From NCBI GenBank assembly GCA_021521415.1, contig JAIQDT010004998.1, positions 123,498 to 187,497 on the forward strand: a stretch of DNA of 64,000 nt, read 5' to 3'. Origin of the DNA: Bidens hawaiensis. Lineage: Eukaryota; Streptophyta; Magnoliopsida; Asterales; Asteraceae. Below, in pieces: positions 1-10,323 of this stretch. The notes beneath the pieces were generated by a model, which was not told where the DNA came from, ran no database searches, and saw only the letters and a program-made list of their open reading frames with translations. A program made the position numbers and the translations under genes. Each line of letters opens with the position of its first letter. The first letter of the stretch is position 1.

Positions 1-820
1 TATATATATATTAAATTAAACCCATTTTTAAGTAGTTAATACTAAAACCTTTAACAAATCTTAATAATAATTTATAAACATATATATATATATGTGAATA
101 TATATACATACGCATATATATGTGGTTTTAACCAAGGTTCGGAAAAGTGATTGGTTAATATGACGGTTTTAAATAAAACTAGGTTTGAAACCCCCGCGTT
201 GTGGCGGTAGCTAGACGCAAATTCGGTCGTTATCGGTTAATTTTGTCACGACACCTACACTAAATCAACAAATTATATGTGAATGCCCAAAATAGTGTCA
301 GCACACGTACAACTTATGATCAAAGCAACACATATATAGTCGATGTCTAATAGAAAAATAAATTGGTAAACGCGTAGCTTATTATACAAAAAATAATATA
401 AGTAAAATGATGTTTATTCGGTTGGAAAATTACAGACATTGTGATGGGATATTGGTCGGTATCTATAGGTTCGTCACAACACTAGAACTAAACCCAAAAA
501 ATTGACATATTTAAAACAAAAAAATACTAAAAAACAAAAAAATACATGCATTGCCACGGCGAGTCAACATACATTCGGTCGGTAACGATTAGGTGCATTA
601 TCATACCAGAAGTAAACATAAAAACTAATCTCGTTATTGGCTAGGTTTGTTACGGTACCGAAACTGAATAAACAACACGGGCGTTGCGGCGACGAGGCGT
701 TGTATTTTTTGTTGGCGTCGTTTAAATTCGTTACGATACCGAAACTAAATCTAAAACTCAATATTCTCAAATTATTACACTAAAAAAACCTATAATAAGA
801 AGAATCTAAATTTCAAAATT
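1..820. repeat. AT-rich DNA with degenerate GC-richer repeat words
   Basis: No gene is seen. TA-rich simple sequence occupies 1-120. GC-richer words recur irregularly: a CGTTG-GCGG word near 196-208, 545-562 and 678-690, a TTCGGTCG word near 222, 418 and 573, and a GTTACGATACCGAAACTAAA-like word near 246, 470, 596, 646 and 727. Spacing is uneven (about 50-220 bp), so this is a degraded array rather than a clean satellite. Similar GC-rich words occur in plant Helitron-like repeats, but no Helitron end could be fixed. Confidence 0.4.
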
Positions 821-835
821 GTGTCACATCCTATC

Positions 836-942
836 AAAATTAAAACATTAAGTAGGAAAAAAATGGATAGCCAAAGCAGCACATCAAGGTTAAAACAATA
901 AGGAGGAAAATAAATGGACAACAAAAGCCAAGGATTCGAACC
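836..942 (-). repeat. Short tandem duplication next to a tRNA-like B box
   Basis: Two diverged copies of a unit of about 50 bp lie head to tail (about 836-885 and 888-930). They are followed by a minus-strand match to the pol III B box (GGTTCGAATCC, plus-strand 932-942), and a weak A-box-like TGGCTAAAGTGCC lies near 975. This could be a worn SINE head. No poly(A) tail or target duplication was found. Confidence 0.3.
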
Positions 943-1202
943 CTAGAGGTTTGACAACAAAGTAGTTAGCAAAAGGCACTTTAGCCAACACACCATCACT
1001 TAAAAAGTAATTTAGTGATGAAACTAAAAGCATAAATGCTAAACAGTATGATTCTAAATATGAGTTGTGGTACCACCATTTGATATTTATATATATAATA
1101 TAAATAAATTATAAGTTTTATAATATTTATAATATTATTTAGTTGATTAAAAGAGTTTATATAATACCTAAATGAATTAAAAAGAAAGATTATCAAAAAT
1201 AT

Positions 1203-1280
1203 GGGTCTGCAGAGACTCGAACCCGTGCATGCAGCTGGTTCACTAGAAACATGTACACACACCTAGCAAACTGAGCTGGG
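1203..1280 (-). other. tRNA-like sequence with pol III A and B boxes
   Basis: On the minus strand AGCTCAGTTTGCTAGG (A-box-like, plus 1262-1277) is followed about 40 nt later by GGGTTCGAGTCTC (B-box-like, plus 1212-1224). The order and spacing fit a tRNA gene. No acceptor stem pairs around it, so it is not called a functional tRNA. The other R1 copy has the same block at 53163-53240. Confidence 0.5.
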
Positions 1281-1362
1281 TGTGTCAATTGGTTGTGTCC
1301 TTATAACGATAAATTATAAACACACAGTTGCAGAACCATAATACTATATGAACCCTAGATCA

Positions 1363-1400
1363 ATCAATCGGCCAAATCGTTAAGTGATTGGCCGATTGAT
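1363..1400. other. Perfect 13-bp hairpin in R1 copy 1
   Basis: ATCAATCGGCCAA (1363-1375) pairs perfectly with TTGGCCGATTGAT (1388-1400) around a 12-nt loop. R1 copy 2 has the equivalent hairpin with a different stem end (53310-53367). Confidence 0.7.
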
Positions 1401-2085
1401 CATAGAGCTATTGAAATTAACATCAAGGCGAGCAGGAGCATGAATCAATTTACCTTAATCGATCAGGTAATGAGATTGAATTTGTTCGAAAAGCCGACGG
1501 CGCAGACTAGGAGGCTAATACAACGATATTAACCAAGGGGGTTTTGAAGGCAATGTTGGTATCATGGTCCAAACGCGTTTAATTGTGTTATAACAACCTC
1601 TAATGTATAAAACCCAATATAGAGATAAGGACGGTGTGTTTATAAGTTAATATGGATCAATCTGAATTTCGTTTTCCTAATTCATAGTGTCGGTAAGCCG
1701 AAATAGGTAAGAAGAATAAGATTTCTTGATCAATTCCATAATTTGGACGAGACTTGTGGTTAAAGAATAATAAACGGGTAAAAGAGTAAACGGGTTGTGG
1801 GTTTGGATGCTGGATACGGGTAAGCGGGTTATAGGATTAGGATATGATATAATAATAATACAGATTTTGCATATTGGTCCCTAGACTATGGAGGTGGATA
1901 CAAAATAGGGTTAAAGTCTAGTTTAGGGTTAATAATGCATATATTTGAAAGTAGTTTTTAATAATTAAATAAATATTTACACAAGAATATTAAAATAATA
2001 GTAATGACTCGATAAACAGGATATTTTTATTGATAAAACTTCCCGAACATAAAACGGGTCAGGTAACTGATAAAATCTTAATTGA

Positions 2086-2875
2086 GAAAAATCCGAGTTG
2101 TTACAATGACCACTGTAGGTCCCAAAATGACCACTCGAACGGTTTTGCTCTTGATACAAAGTGTCGAGACGGGTGCGGTAAATCAAACGGCCGAACAAAA
2201 GATAATATAAAGATAGAATATAAGTGAACAATCTCGTTGTCGGTTAAAAGGTTAATAGCGTTAAACAAGGACCGACCCACCCAAAGCGAGCTCCCCTTGG
2301 GTGGATGATTTACACCATACAAGCACACACATAAACAAAGACAAGAAGTCTATATTTATATTATAGTATAACATGAAGCTAAACGCGTGCACCGAAGCTA
2401 TCGTCTCGTGCCCGGATTTCTCGCTCACTTTAATTATTAACTTGACCACAATATATTTAACGAGTTTCGCCACATTGATATCGCAAGTCACAAATTTTGA
2501 CCCTACAACCACTGCTTTGTTGGTAACTTTTCATGAGCATAAATTTAAGAAGAAAGGTAATGTAACACACACTCGTGTTGAAATTAAGAGATGATATGTG
2601 TAGTGAGAAAAGTTACTTATCCATGTCACGTTAAATAGAAAACTTTTGATTTTGTAGCCATCGGGTAACGGCTTATTTGTTGATTTTATCAATTTACAAA
2701 TCCAATGTCTATATTTGAAGATAATTTTGATTTACAAATCGGTTGACTTAATTTAAAATGAGATATACGATGATTGTTAATTTAATACGATCGTATGTTT
2801 TCGATTTACAAATCGGTTAATGCTTTTAATTGAAAATGATAAATAGGTAACGGCTATATTTGTATATATTTTTTT
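2086..2875. other. No recognisable gene
   Basis: AT-rich DNA with short overlapping ORFs on both strands. The longest are 73 codons on plus from 2373 and 83 codons on minus up to 2512. None resembles a known family and none has supporting structure. The word GATTTACAAATCGGTT recurs near 2730 and 2799, and GGTAACGGCT near 2665 and 2847. Confidence 0.4.
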
Positions 2876-3218
2876 AGGGTGCAGTTATTGTACGCTAATG
2901 CCTTAACGTACGGTAGGTACGCGAGACGCTCAAAGGCAAATAAAACAAAGGCAAAAACCTAAAACGCTCAGAAAACGCTCACAAAACTTAAACGCTCAGC
3001 AAACACTCAATAAACGCTCAAAAACAGTCTTCGTGAAAAAAAGTGAAAATTTGATCGATTAACCATCCAAAATTGTTTTTTTCGGTGAACCAATGATTGA
3101 TTGGATATGTATTGACGATTCCGAGATGTTTGGATGTGATTTCATGGATCGATTCGTGAAAAAATGGATTCCCGTACGTAATGTACGTTAAGACATTATT
3201 GTATTGGATCTTTTCCCT
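2876..3218. mobile_element. MITE-like element with imperfect terminal inverted repeats
   Basis: The ends are imperfect inverted repeats. The left end starts AGGGTGCAGTTATTG and the right end, read in reverse, starts AGGGAAAAGATCCAA; both continue to the shared TAATG-CTTAACGTAC. Flanks ATTTTTTT and ATTTTTTC could be a target duplication of 8 bp but are low in complexity. The interior holds several copies of AAACGCTCA (about 2961-3025). There is no coding capacity. Confidence 0.5.
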
Positions 3219-3430
3219 ATTTTTTCATATTATAGCAGTTCATTACTTTAATTTTGAAAGTTGCTAATAACACAGGCCAGGCAACACTTCAGATGCTTTT
3301 AATTTCTTTTCTTTTTTTTTGTTTGTCTAAAGTAGCAGTAACTTTTACTGAACCTTATTATTATATAACGATAACTTTCATTTAAAATGCAGCCATTAAA
3401 ACTAAAATGGTAAAAAGTAGTGGCATTCAA

Positions 3431-3767
3431 ACCTCACTTTAAGTGTTGTGGCTTAATGATAGAGCATTTAATTTACAAGTGAGAGGTAGGGGGATTAAAC
3501 CTCACTACCACCAACTTATATGGGAGATATGAGGGATGACCCTGGCTTGCCAGGGTTCGAGTCCTGATCTCACCCGGTTTTACCGGCTCCTCGCTGTCGT
3601 GCCGTTTGGCGGGCGTGGGGTCGGGTTTTATCCGGTGAATCCCTCAACAGGTGGACCGCTTAGGGGCTCCGTCCGTCCGGACTAGTGGCCGGCTCAGGCT
3701 ACCTTTAGCCAATGGGGGCCACGTACAGGGTACCCGACGTTACTTAGTTGGCCGTTTAAAAAAAAAA
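3431..3767 (+). mobile_element. tRNA-derived SINE with poly(A) tail and target duplication
   Basis: The element is flanked by GTAGTGGCATTCAA (3417-3430 and 3768-3781), a perfect target duplication that may extend into the adjacent A run, and it ends in a run of As. The head contains a tRNA-like arm (GGCTTAATGATAGAGC, about 3451-3466) and, downstream, a second pol III-like B box (GGGTTCGAGTCCTG, about 3552-3565) preceded by a CCCTGGCTTGCCAGGG hairpin. This suggests a dimeric or composite head. The body (3580-3750) is GC-rich and has no significant ORF. Confidence 0.85.
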
Positions 3768-3782
3768 GTAGTGGCATTCAAC

Positions 3783-4829
3783 CTGCATGTTGTGACTAGG
3801 ACACATGGAATTTGGTCAGTATTACACAATCGCACTTCCTTTTGCAATCAGTATGAAAAAACCCAAAAATAAAATAGAGTTGTAAAATGCCCGAACCAAT
3901 GAACATTAATTCCTAATTTATGAATTGTCATACAAAAAGGGATTAAATTATAGCAAGTCAATTGGTTGATATTTTACAAGCAAATTTGTATCCGAAACAT
4001 CATAAGTAACTATAATTTTATCTTTTCAAGAATAACCTTCGATTGGAAGAATTGTTCTTTGAAGAAGATGAACTTTGGAATCAAATGCTCCCAACTCCAA
4101 GATTACGCACACCAAAACAAAGTTGTTCTTGATGCTAGTCTTGCGTCTTATATGAGCACAAGATGGGATTTGAACAAATAAAAGAACAAGCTCAAACTGC
4201 TAAATATTGTAGTTTGAAAAAATTATTTTAATATTCATGGCCCTAAGGGAACAAGAAGTACATATGTGATATCATGAAAGAATAAGCCTAAGGGGCATGA
4301 TCACACTACCATCCTTGACAAGCCAAAGGAGAATCCCCACCTTGTGGCCGGTTATGGGTTGCAATGGATATTTAGTTGCTTTTAATTATGTAAATAAGTA
4401 CTTTAATAACATTACTTATTTATTGAATCATAATATAAAAGTATAGTTAGTCATCAACATCTTCAACTCCATTACGTAAATCATTTATCCTTATGTCACA
4501 ATTTATCATATCCGATACAATAACATGCGATGATAATAATACTTAATTAATGATTTAAATCAAAATTATCTTTTTCCTTAACAATAAATATCTTGACATG
4601 TGATAGAGGGCAGTACATAATAAACCTAGTTTAAGTATGTAAATGAAACGATTGCTTGGTAGTGGCTCAGACCGAAAAAGAAAAGAAGCACATTCAGTTT
4701 CGGATCGGTATTTTTGGTTTGTCACGCACCCCTAATCAAAGGAGACGACGTTTATTGAAATTTGGTCCAAGATTGAAAGTCCTTACATGACTAAGCCACT
4801 GACTAACCGTTTGTGTTGAAGAAGTTATC
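3783..4829. other. No recognisable gene
   Basis: AT-rich intergenic DNA. A 71-codon plus-strand ORF (3966-4181) shows no recognisable domain. Nothing else could be supported. Confidence 0.4.
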
Positions 4830-5350
4830 CATATATTTTTCAGATGACATATGGGAAGGCGTTTGAAGATCATACTGATATTTCAATAAATTTGTACTTG
4901 AGCTCAAGAATGCTGACGTGGACACTAGATAAATAGGGTCGGCAAACTATATTCTTGAGAACTCTACCACATTCCTATGAACATTTTGTTTATGCTTTAA
5001 TGTTTGGTAGGGATACATTATCAATGGAGGAAGTTGCAGAAAAAAGAATGAAGTCAGTGATGATCCTGGAAGTAGTCTATACTGGAGGAAGATCTAGTTA
5101 AAGAAACCCTAAATTAAAGATGTCTAATTATTCTAAATCCAAGTTTAAAAGAAGTTTTATGTTTATAATTCTAAAATACACTTAAAGAAAGACTGTCTTG
5201 AAAAAAAGAAACAACAAGGGTGATAATGAAGTTGTTGTCATGTTAGTGTATAGAGATGATGTTAATGGGAATGGATTATGGATAATATCCATGGTGTTCA
5301 TGCCATTTGACACCTAACAAAGATTTCTTTGACAAATTAAATGTTGGCTA
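4830..5350 (+). pseudogene. Decayed older Copia: gag and protease remnants
   Basis: In shifting plus-strand frames the DNA encodes gag-like text (LPHSYEHFVYALMFGRD, about 4965-5015), half of a zinc knuckle (KKDCLEKKKQQG, about 5183-5220), and the start of a retroviral-type protease region (CSCHLTPNKDFFDKLNVG, about 5298-5351). Frameshifts and stops interrupt it throughout. The same element continues at 5990-6188, 9651-9709 and 10141-10320, interrupted by later insertions. It is a fossil with no predicted activity. Confidence 0.65.
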
Positions 5351-5884
5351 TTATAGTATAATTGGATTAACTTGTTGATAAGTTAATTGTAATATGAATC
5401 GAAATAAGTCGGATGATGTGTGCACACTTATTTGATCTTATTGTGATTCAATAACCCTATTGGTACTTATGGGCGAAGCCCCTAAGCAATTGAGGTTTCA
5501 AGGGGGCGCCCCCATGGCGGGGGTCGAGGCAGCGCCCCAGGAATGAGGGTCCAAGGTGCATTAGAAATTTAATATATTAATTTTTGTATGTATTTTGGTA
5601 TTAAAAATAGGAGTGTATTTTGTGTAATTTGAAATTAAAATACTTGATAACTGAAAAAGAAGTTCCCGAACCTAACCCTAATAACTGCATCTTGATCATA
5701 CATATATTTCTCTTGTTCAGTTAAAGCAAGTATCTCTCAAAAATTTCCATACTCGATCCATGCTCAATTCAATCTGAACTTTATCTGATTAAAGCATTTG
5801 GGAACCACAAATAATTTTGATTTGAAAGTGTGATATCACGACTCTTAGATTTTTTAAGGATAACCCCCATTATGTATTTTCACC
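5351..5884. other. Probable foreign insertion with a GC hairpin module, class unknown
   Basis: This block separates the protease text of the older Copia. A GC-rich stretch at 5470-5552 contains hairpin-forming words (GGGGGCGCCCCC, GGGCGAAGCCC) like the triple GC-hairpin module in the Gypsy LTRs near 32200, 46938, 56952 and 57467. It may be part of an old LTR. No clean ends or target duplication were found. Confidence 0.35.
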
Positions 5885-6002
5885 AACATTAAAAGTGTAG
5901 GATTTTGGTTTTGTTTAGTTGAGTGATTACAGACCTTACATCTAACATTAAAAGTAGAGGATTTTGGTTTTGTTCAGTTGAGTGATTACAGACCTTTCAA
6001 GA
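5885..6002 (+). repeat. Tandem duplication, 59-bp period
   Basis: AACATTAAAAGT begins at 5885 and again at 5944. The two 59-bp units are nearly identical, sharing GATTTTGGTTTTGTT and GTTGAGTGATTACAGACC. The duplication lies within the remains of the older Copia. Confidence 0.8.
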
Positions 6003-6188
6003 TGTAGGGATTTGGTTTTGCTACTTTGAAGTAAGAAAGTGGAGCAATGTTCACATTGTCCAATTTGAGGTATATCCCGGATCTTACATAAGAGAATTGA
6101 TTTCTCTAGAACATTCAAAAGTAATGGGTATCATATATCAGTCTAAGAAGTGGGAAGGTTAGAGTTGGAAAGGGATCTATGCTTGTAC
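5990..6188 (+). pseudogene. Older Copia: protease-region remnant
   Basis: A plus-strand frame reads LSNLRYIPDLT (about 6058-6090), the usual text after a Copia protease, then KVRVGKGSMLVL up to the insertion point. The sense continues across the younger Copia at 9651 (LGVRRKKYI). The younger element therefore inserted here and duplicated TGTAC (6184-6188 and 9646-9650). Confidence 0.65.
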
Positions 6189-6523
6189 TGTTGGTAATTA
6201 ATTGAGTCGGACATGTCGAGTTCGGGCCTAAGTATCTTATTATGGTGTGTGGGATTAAGAGGCTATATGATAGTTGGCATTAACTAATGTGGTTGGCATT
6301 AACTTATGTAGTTGGCCATAACTAATGTAGTTGATCATAAGTTTGGTGGTTGGGCATTTATGTCAAGTAGTTGGCAAGTTGGCTAAACTAGTATAAATAG
6401 ATCACATACCACTATCATCTTTCAAAGATTATTGTATTAAGGTTTTGAGCTAGTTTCATTGATATAATAATAAGTGAAGTTCGGTATTTCTTTGTTCGTT
6501 TATTTGATTGGCTTGGGACTTGA
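6189..6523 (+). repeat. 5' LTR of the younger Copia
   Basis: It begins TGTTGGTAATTA and ends GGGACTTGA. It matches 9290-9645 with substitutions and indels. Words of the form GTTGGCATTAACTAATGT repeat about every 19-20 bp (about 6273-6345). TATAAATAG near 6394 is a plausible promoter element. Confidence 0.9.
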
Positions 6524-6537
6524 ATTGGTATCAGAGC
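6524..6537 (+). other. Primer-binding site, initiator-Met tRNA
   Basis: ATTGGTATCAGAGC directly follows the 5' LTR. TGGTATCAGAGC is complementary to the 3' end of plant initiator tRNA-Met, the usual primer for plant LTR retrotransposons. Confidence 0.9.
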
Positions 6538-6611
6538 TGTTCAAGGACCAATCGATAAACGTTCATTGTTGCTAAAACATTTGATTAAACAAAGTCGTGT
6601 TTGATCAAGAC

Positions 6612-9289
6612 ATGGGTGACTCAACTACACCACCGCCGCTAGCCAAGCAGGACAATAGCTCGGGTTCGTTTCAATGCACAGTGTTAAAAGCAACAAACTA
6701 CACAGTATGGGCACTCCGCATGAAGGTTATTTTTAATGTGCATTGCGTATGGGATGCGATAGATCCTGGTGTGGCTGATGCATAGATAAATAACGTGGCG
6801 ACCGCCCTACTTTTCCACCATACCCAAACAACAGATTTTGCAAGTCGGCAGTCTAAACTCGGCAAAAGATATGTGGGAAGCAATCCGAACTCAATATCTA
6901 GGAGCCGAAAGGGTAAGAGAAGCAAGGCTCTGAACATTGATAGTTGAGTTTGATGCCTTGAAGATGAAAGACTCAGAAAAGATCGATGATTACGCAAACA
7001 GAATATCGGAGATCTCTTCAAATTCTGCCACGCTCGGAGAGACTTTCGAGCAGAAGAAAATTGTCAAGAAATTAATCACAAGCTTACCTCGTCGATTTGT
7101 TCATATTGTTTCTTCACTTGAACAAATCCTAGATCTAAAGGCGGTTGGGTTTTAAGACGTAATGGGTCGATTCAGGGCTTAAGAAGAACAAACCAAAGAC
7201 GAAGAACCACAATCCTTAGATCAAGGTAATCTACTGTTTCATTATTTCGATGACCGGAATTGTGAATCAAGTAGAGGAAGGGGACGAGAAACCGGTGGAA
7301 ATCGGAGTAAGGGTCAAGGTCGAGGTCGAGATAATGGCGAAAACAGGGGAACCCGAGACAACTCCGAACAAAAAATCGATGAAAAACATAAGGGTAAAGA
7401 TCGGTCAAAGTTACAATGTTACCGATGTGACCAGATGGGTCATTTTGATTCCTTTAGTCTTGAACGAAGGAAGGAAGCAAATCTAACCAAGGCCAACGAG
7501 ACCCTTATGATGTTACAACAAGTAGATGAGTTGATCTACTTAAATGAGGAGAATGTTTTACCAAGTCGGTACCAATCCGAAGGACCTGAAGAAGGGATCT
7601 GGTACCTCGATTATGGTGCTAGCAATCACATGACGGGAGAGCGGTCATTCTTTTCTAAGCTTGATGAAAGAGTGGTAGGCCAAGTCCGTTTTGGTGATAA
7701 TTCCCAAGTCAAAATCGAGGGGAAATGCACTATAATGTTACATTGCAACAACGGGGAGGTAAAACAAAGTACTAATGTTTATTTTATACCAAATCTTCGG
7801 TGTAAAATTTTAAGCTTGGGTCAAGCTATGGATAATGGGTGTGAGGTTCTTTTGAAAAAAATGATCTTTGGATGTATGATGGTAGCGGTAGGCTAATCAT
7901 GAGAGTACAAAAGACGAATCGACTTTACAAGGTCAAGATGCGTGTTGCAAAGAACATGTGTTTACACGTAAACGAAGACCAGATTTCTCAAACATGGCAT
8001 GGCCGAGTAACGACCCGAGCGGTAAAATACAAGTCTCTGAATGAAGCATTCAAAGAGTATAAACCGAATATAAGTCATTTAAAGCTATTTGGTTGTATTG
8101 AATTTGCAAAGATTCCGACCCAAATCCTAATGAAACTCGATGATAGGAGTAAGAAATTGGTGTATCTTGGAAACAAACATGGTTCCAAGGCTTTTCGCTT
8201 ATTCGACCCGGCTACAAAGACAGTTATGGTTAGTCGGGATGTTAAATTTGATTAAGGAAAAGGGAGGACTTGGTTCGAGTATTCGAACGAAACAGTTGAT
8301 GAGCGTGTTTGGCAAGATTTAGTTATCGATTAGGGAGAGGAAGATGTGCAATTCGATAAAGAAATTGAGTACGAGTCTATTTCCAAACCGATCAACGACT
8401 CGAGCTTATCAGCAGGCCCAAACAGGAGTAGCTTGGGCTCATCATCTAACCCGAACAGCAACAACAACTCAGTTTTGGATCACGATTCAGGTCCGATACT
8501 TAGGAGGTCCACACGGGTGTCGGTTCCACCAAGATACCTTGATGATTATGTACTCGATGAAGATTTAATGCTTTTAATTGATGACGGACCTACAAAATAT
8601 GAAGAAGCAAAAGGAAGTAGAGAGTGGGTTCAAGCAATGAAAGCCGAGTTGGAATCAATCGAGAAAAACAACATGTGGAAGCTTATGGTTTGTCCTAACG
8701 GGGTGAAGCCGATTGGGGTAAAGTGGGGTTTCAAAGTTAAGAAAATTTCGGATGGGTCGGTAAACAAGTACAAGGCACCGTTAGTTGAAAAGGGGTATTT
8801 ACAAGGACACGGGATCAATTACGATGAGGTGTTCGCACCCGTGGCCCGACTCGAGACAGTTCGACTTATTCTAGCTCTAGTTGCGAGTGGAGTATGGGAG
8901 GTACATCACATGGATGTAAAATCCGCCTTCTTACATGGTGATTTACCAGAAGAAGTGTGTGTTTAACAACCGGAAGGGTTCGTAAAGAAATGAGAGAGTC
9001 ATAAAGTGTATAAACTCTCGAAGGCTCTTTATAGGCTCAAACAAGCTCCAAGAGCTTGAAACTCAAAGTTAAAAGGAGTTCTAAGTGAGATGGGTATCAA
9101 AAGATGCATCGAGGAACAAGCCGCATACGTGAAGAAATCAACCAAGTCCATATTAATTATTGTAGTATATGTCGATGATCACTTGGTAGTCGGTTCCAAA
9201 ATTGAAGAAGTAAAGGCGTTCAAGGAGATGCGCAAGTTACTTGGAGTAGAATACCTCCCAAAATCCGACTCGGAAATTAGAAGGGTGAA
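6612..9289 (+). pseudogene. Copia gag-pol pseudogene, integrase core deleted
   Basis: Gag text starts at ATG 6612 and breaks at a stop near 6783. It resumes around 6937-7155, with further stops near 7155 and 7180. A zinc knuckle is started at about 7417 (CYRCDQMGHF) but the end of the motif is lost. The protease motif reads YLDYGAS (about 7603-7623), an odd variant of the D-S/T-G core. After the GAG-pre-integrase text (to about 8003) the frame jumps straight to the integrase C-terminal part (YKPNISHLKLFGC, about 8058-8096), so the catalytic core is absent. RT text includes MDVKSAFLHGDL (about 8911-8946) and YVDD (about 9168-9179), after stops near 8966 and 8992. The rest of RT and RNase H is missing. 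It is clearly non-functional. Confidence 0.85.
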
Positions 9290-9645
9290 TGTTGGTAATT
9301 AACCGAGTCGAACATGTCGAGTTCGGGTCTAAGTATCTCATCATGGTGTGTGGGATTAAGAGACTATATGGTATTTGACATTAACAATGGTAGTTGACAT
9401 TAACTAATGTGTTTGATATTAACTTATGTAGTTGGTCATAACTAAAGTAGTTGGATATAAATGCAAGTAGTTGGCAAGTTGGCTAAACTAATATAAATAG
9501 ATCTAGCAAGTTAGAGATAGAGATCACCCACCACTATCCTCTTTCAAAGTTTATTGTATTAAGCTTTTGAGCTAGTTTCCTTGATATAATAATAAGTGAA
9601 GTTCGGTATTTCTTTGTTCGTTTATTTGATTGGCTTGGGACTTGA
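9290..9645 (+). repeat. 3' LTR of the younger Copia
   Basis: Homologous to 6189-6523 but 21 bp longer, mainly because of an insert near 9506-9520 (GCAAGTTAGAGATAGAG). The many differences from the 5' LTR mean that the insertion is not recent. A short purine-rich tract (AGAAGGGTGAA, 9279-9289) precedes it in the polypurine-tract position. Confidence 0.9.
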
Positions 9646-9717
9646 TGTACTACTTGGAGTTAGAAGAAAAAAATATATCTATGTTCTCTAGAACAGTTCT
9701 AGATAGTAGACCAGCAG

Positions 9718-10132
9718 CCAATGTTGTAAAAATCGTTAGGCGGTCCCTAGGCGGCCGACCCCCTTGTATGGAGTACTTGGAGTACTCGGGGAGTACTCGG
9801 ACATGATAAATATAACATGAATTAATTATTGGATATCATATATATGTTAAGATAAGCATAATTCATATGAAAAAAAAAAATATAATTCAAAAAATTTATG
9901 TTTTGTTGTTACTTTTAATTTTTTACTAAAACAATTAACAAAAAATATAAAAAAATTTAAAAGATAAAATAATTTTGGCCGAGTTGACCTTGGAGGCCGA
10001 GTAGTCCGACTTTTGACCGAGTTGGACCTTGGCGAGTAATAGTGGCCGAGTTGGGAAAATGCGGCAAAGTTGATGTCCGAGGACCTTGGAATCGCTGATT
10101 CCAAGGCTTTGGAATCCGACTTTTACAACATT
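9718..10132. mobile_element. hAT-like MITE
   Basis: Flanked by a perfect 8-bp duplication ACCAGCAG (9710-9717 and 10133-10140), the target-site size of hAT transposons. The ends form an inverted repeat: AATGTTGTAAAAATCG on the left and CGACTTTTACAACATT on the right. GGAGTACTCGG- and CCGAGT-type words fill the ends. There is no transposase ORF. It sits in the remains of the older Copia. Confidence 0.75.
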
Positions 10133-10140
10133 ACCAGCAG

Positions 10141-10320
10141 GGTCTGTTTATGTTATATTGCAAATGACAAGAATGGTAATTCTGGCCATATTAGTCTTCA
10201 AGGTCTTAGTGAATTGAATACGAGGTGTTAGTGAATTGAATACGAGACAAATATTCAAAGACGTGAAGCAATTAGACACCAAGTTTTGTGAGCATTATGC
10301 CATGGGTGCATGCAAATCTT
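10141..10320 (+). pseudogene. Older Copia: GAG-pre-integrase remnant
   Basis: A plus-strand reading gives GHISLQGLSELNTR (about 10180-10222) and FCEHYAMGACKSL (about 10285-10323). These match the zinc-binding GAG-pre-integrase part of Copia polyproteins. A short duplication (GTGTTAGTGAATTGAATACG type, about 10204-10248) interrupts it. Confidence 0.6.
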
Positions 10321-10323
10321 TAA

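Larger units (their letters stand above)
1190..2085 (-). repeat. Dispersed repeat R1, copy 1 (tRNA-like region plus hairpin)
   Basis: This segment is homologous, with divergence, to 53150-53935 plus 54395-54500. Shared landmarks in the same order are a tRNA-like block, a GGCCAA/TTGGCC hairpin, a GATCAATTCC block, a GGGTTTGGAT block, a CATATTGGTCCCTAGACTA-like block, and an ACTCGATAA...CCCGAACAT...AAACGGGTC block. No ORF is conserved between the copies. R1 is presumably a non-coding transposable element, but I could not assign a class. Confidence 0.55.
6189..9645 (+). mobile_element. Younger Copia retrotransposon, internally deleted
   Basis: The element is bounded by LTRs (6189-6523 and 9290-9645) and a perfect 5-bp target duplication TGTAC. 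At 3457 bp it is shorter than a typical Copia element of about 5 kb. Relics appear in the Copia order gag, protease, integrase, RT, but the integrase core and the region after the RT active-site segment are missing, and several stops and frameshifts interrupt the rest. Both LTRs end in TTGA instead of the usual CA. It could only move with help from another element. Confidence 0.9.

Noticed and set aside
1203..1280. tRNA gene
   Set aside because: A and B boxes fit, but no acceptor stem pairs around them. A diverged copy at 53163 lies in the same repeat, so it is a tRNA-like element part.
2373..2594. 73-codon plus-strand ORF as a small gene
   Set aside because: No recognisable domain, no conserved context and an equally long overlapping frame on the other strand.
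3651..3872. 73-codon plus-strand ORF
   Set aside because: It spans the GC-rich SINE body and runs past the target duplication, so it is not a gene.
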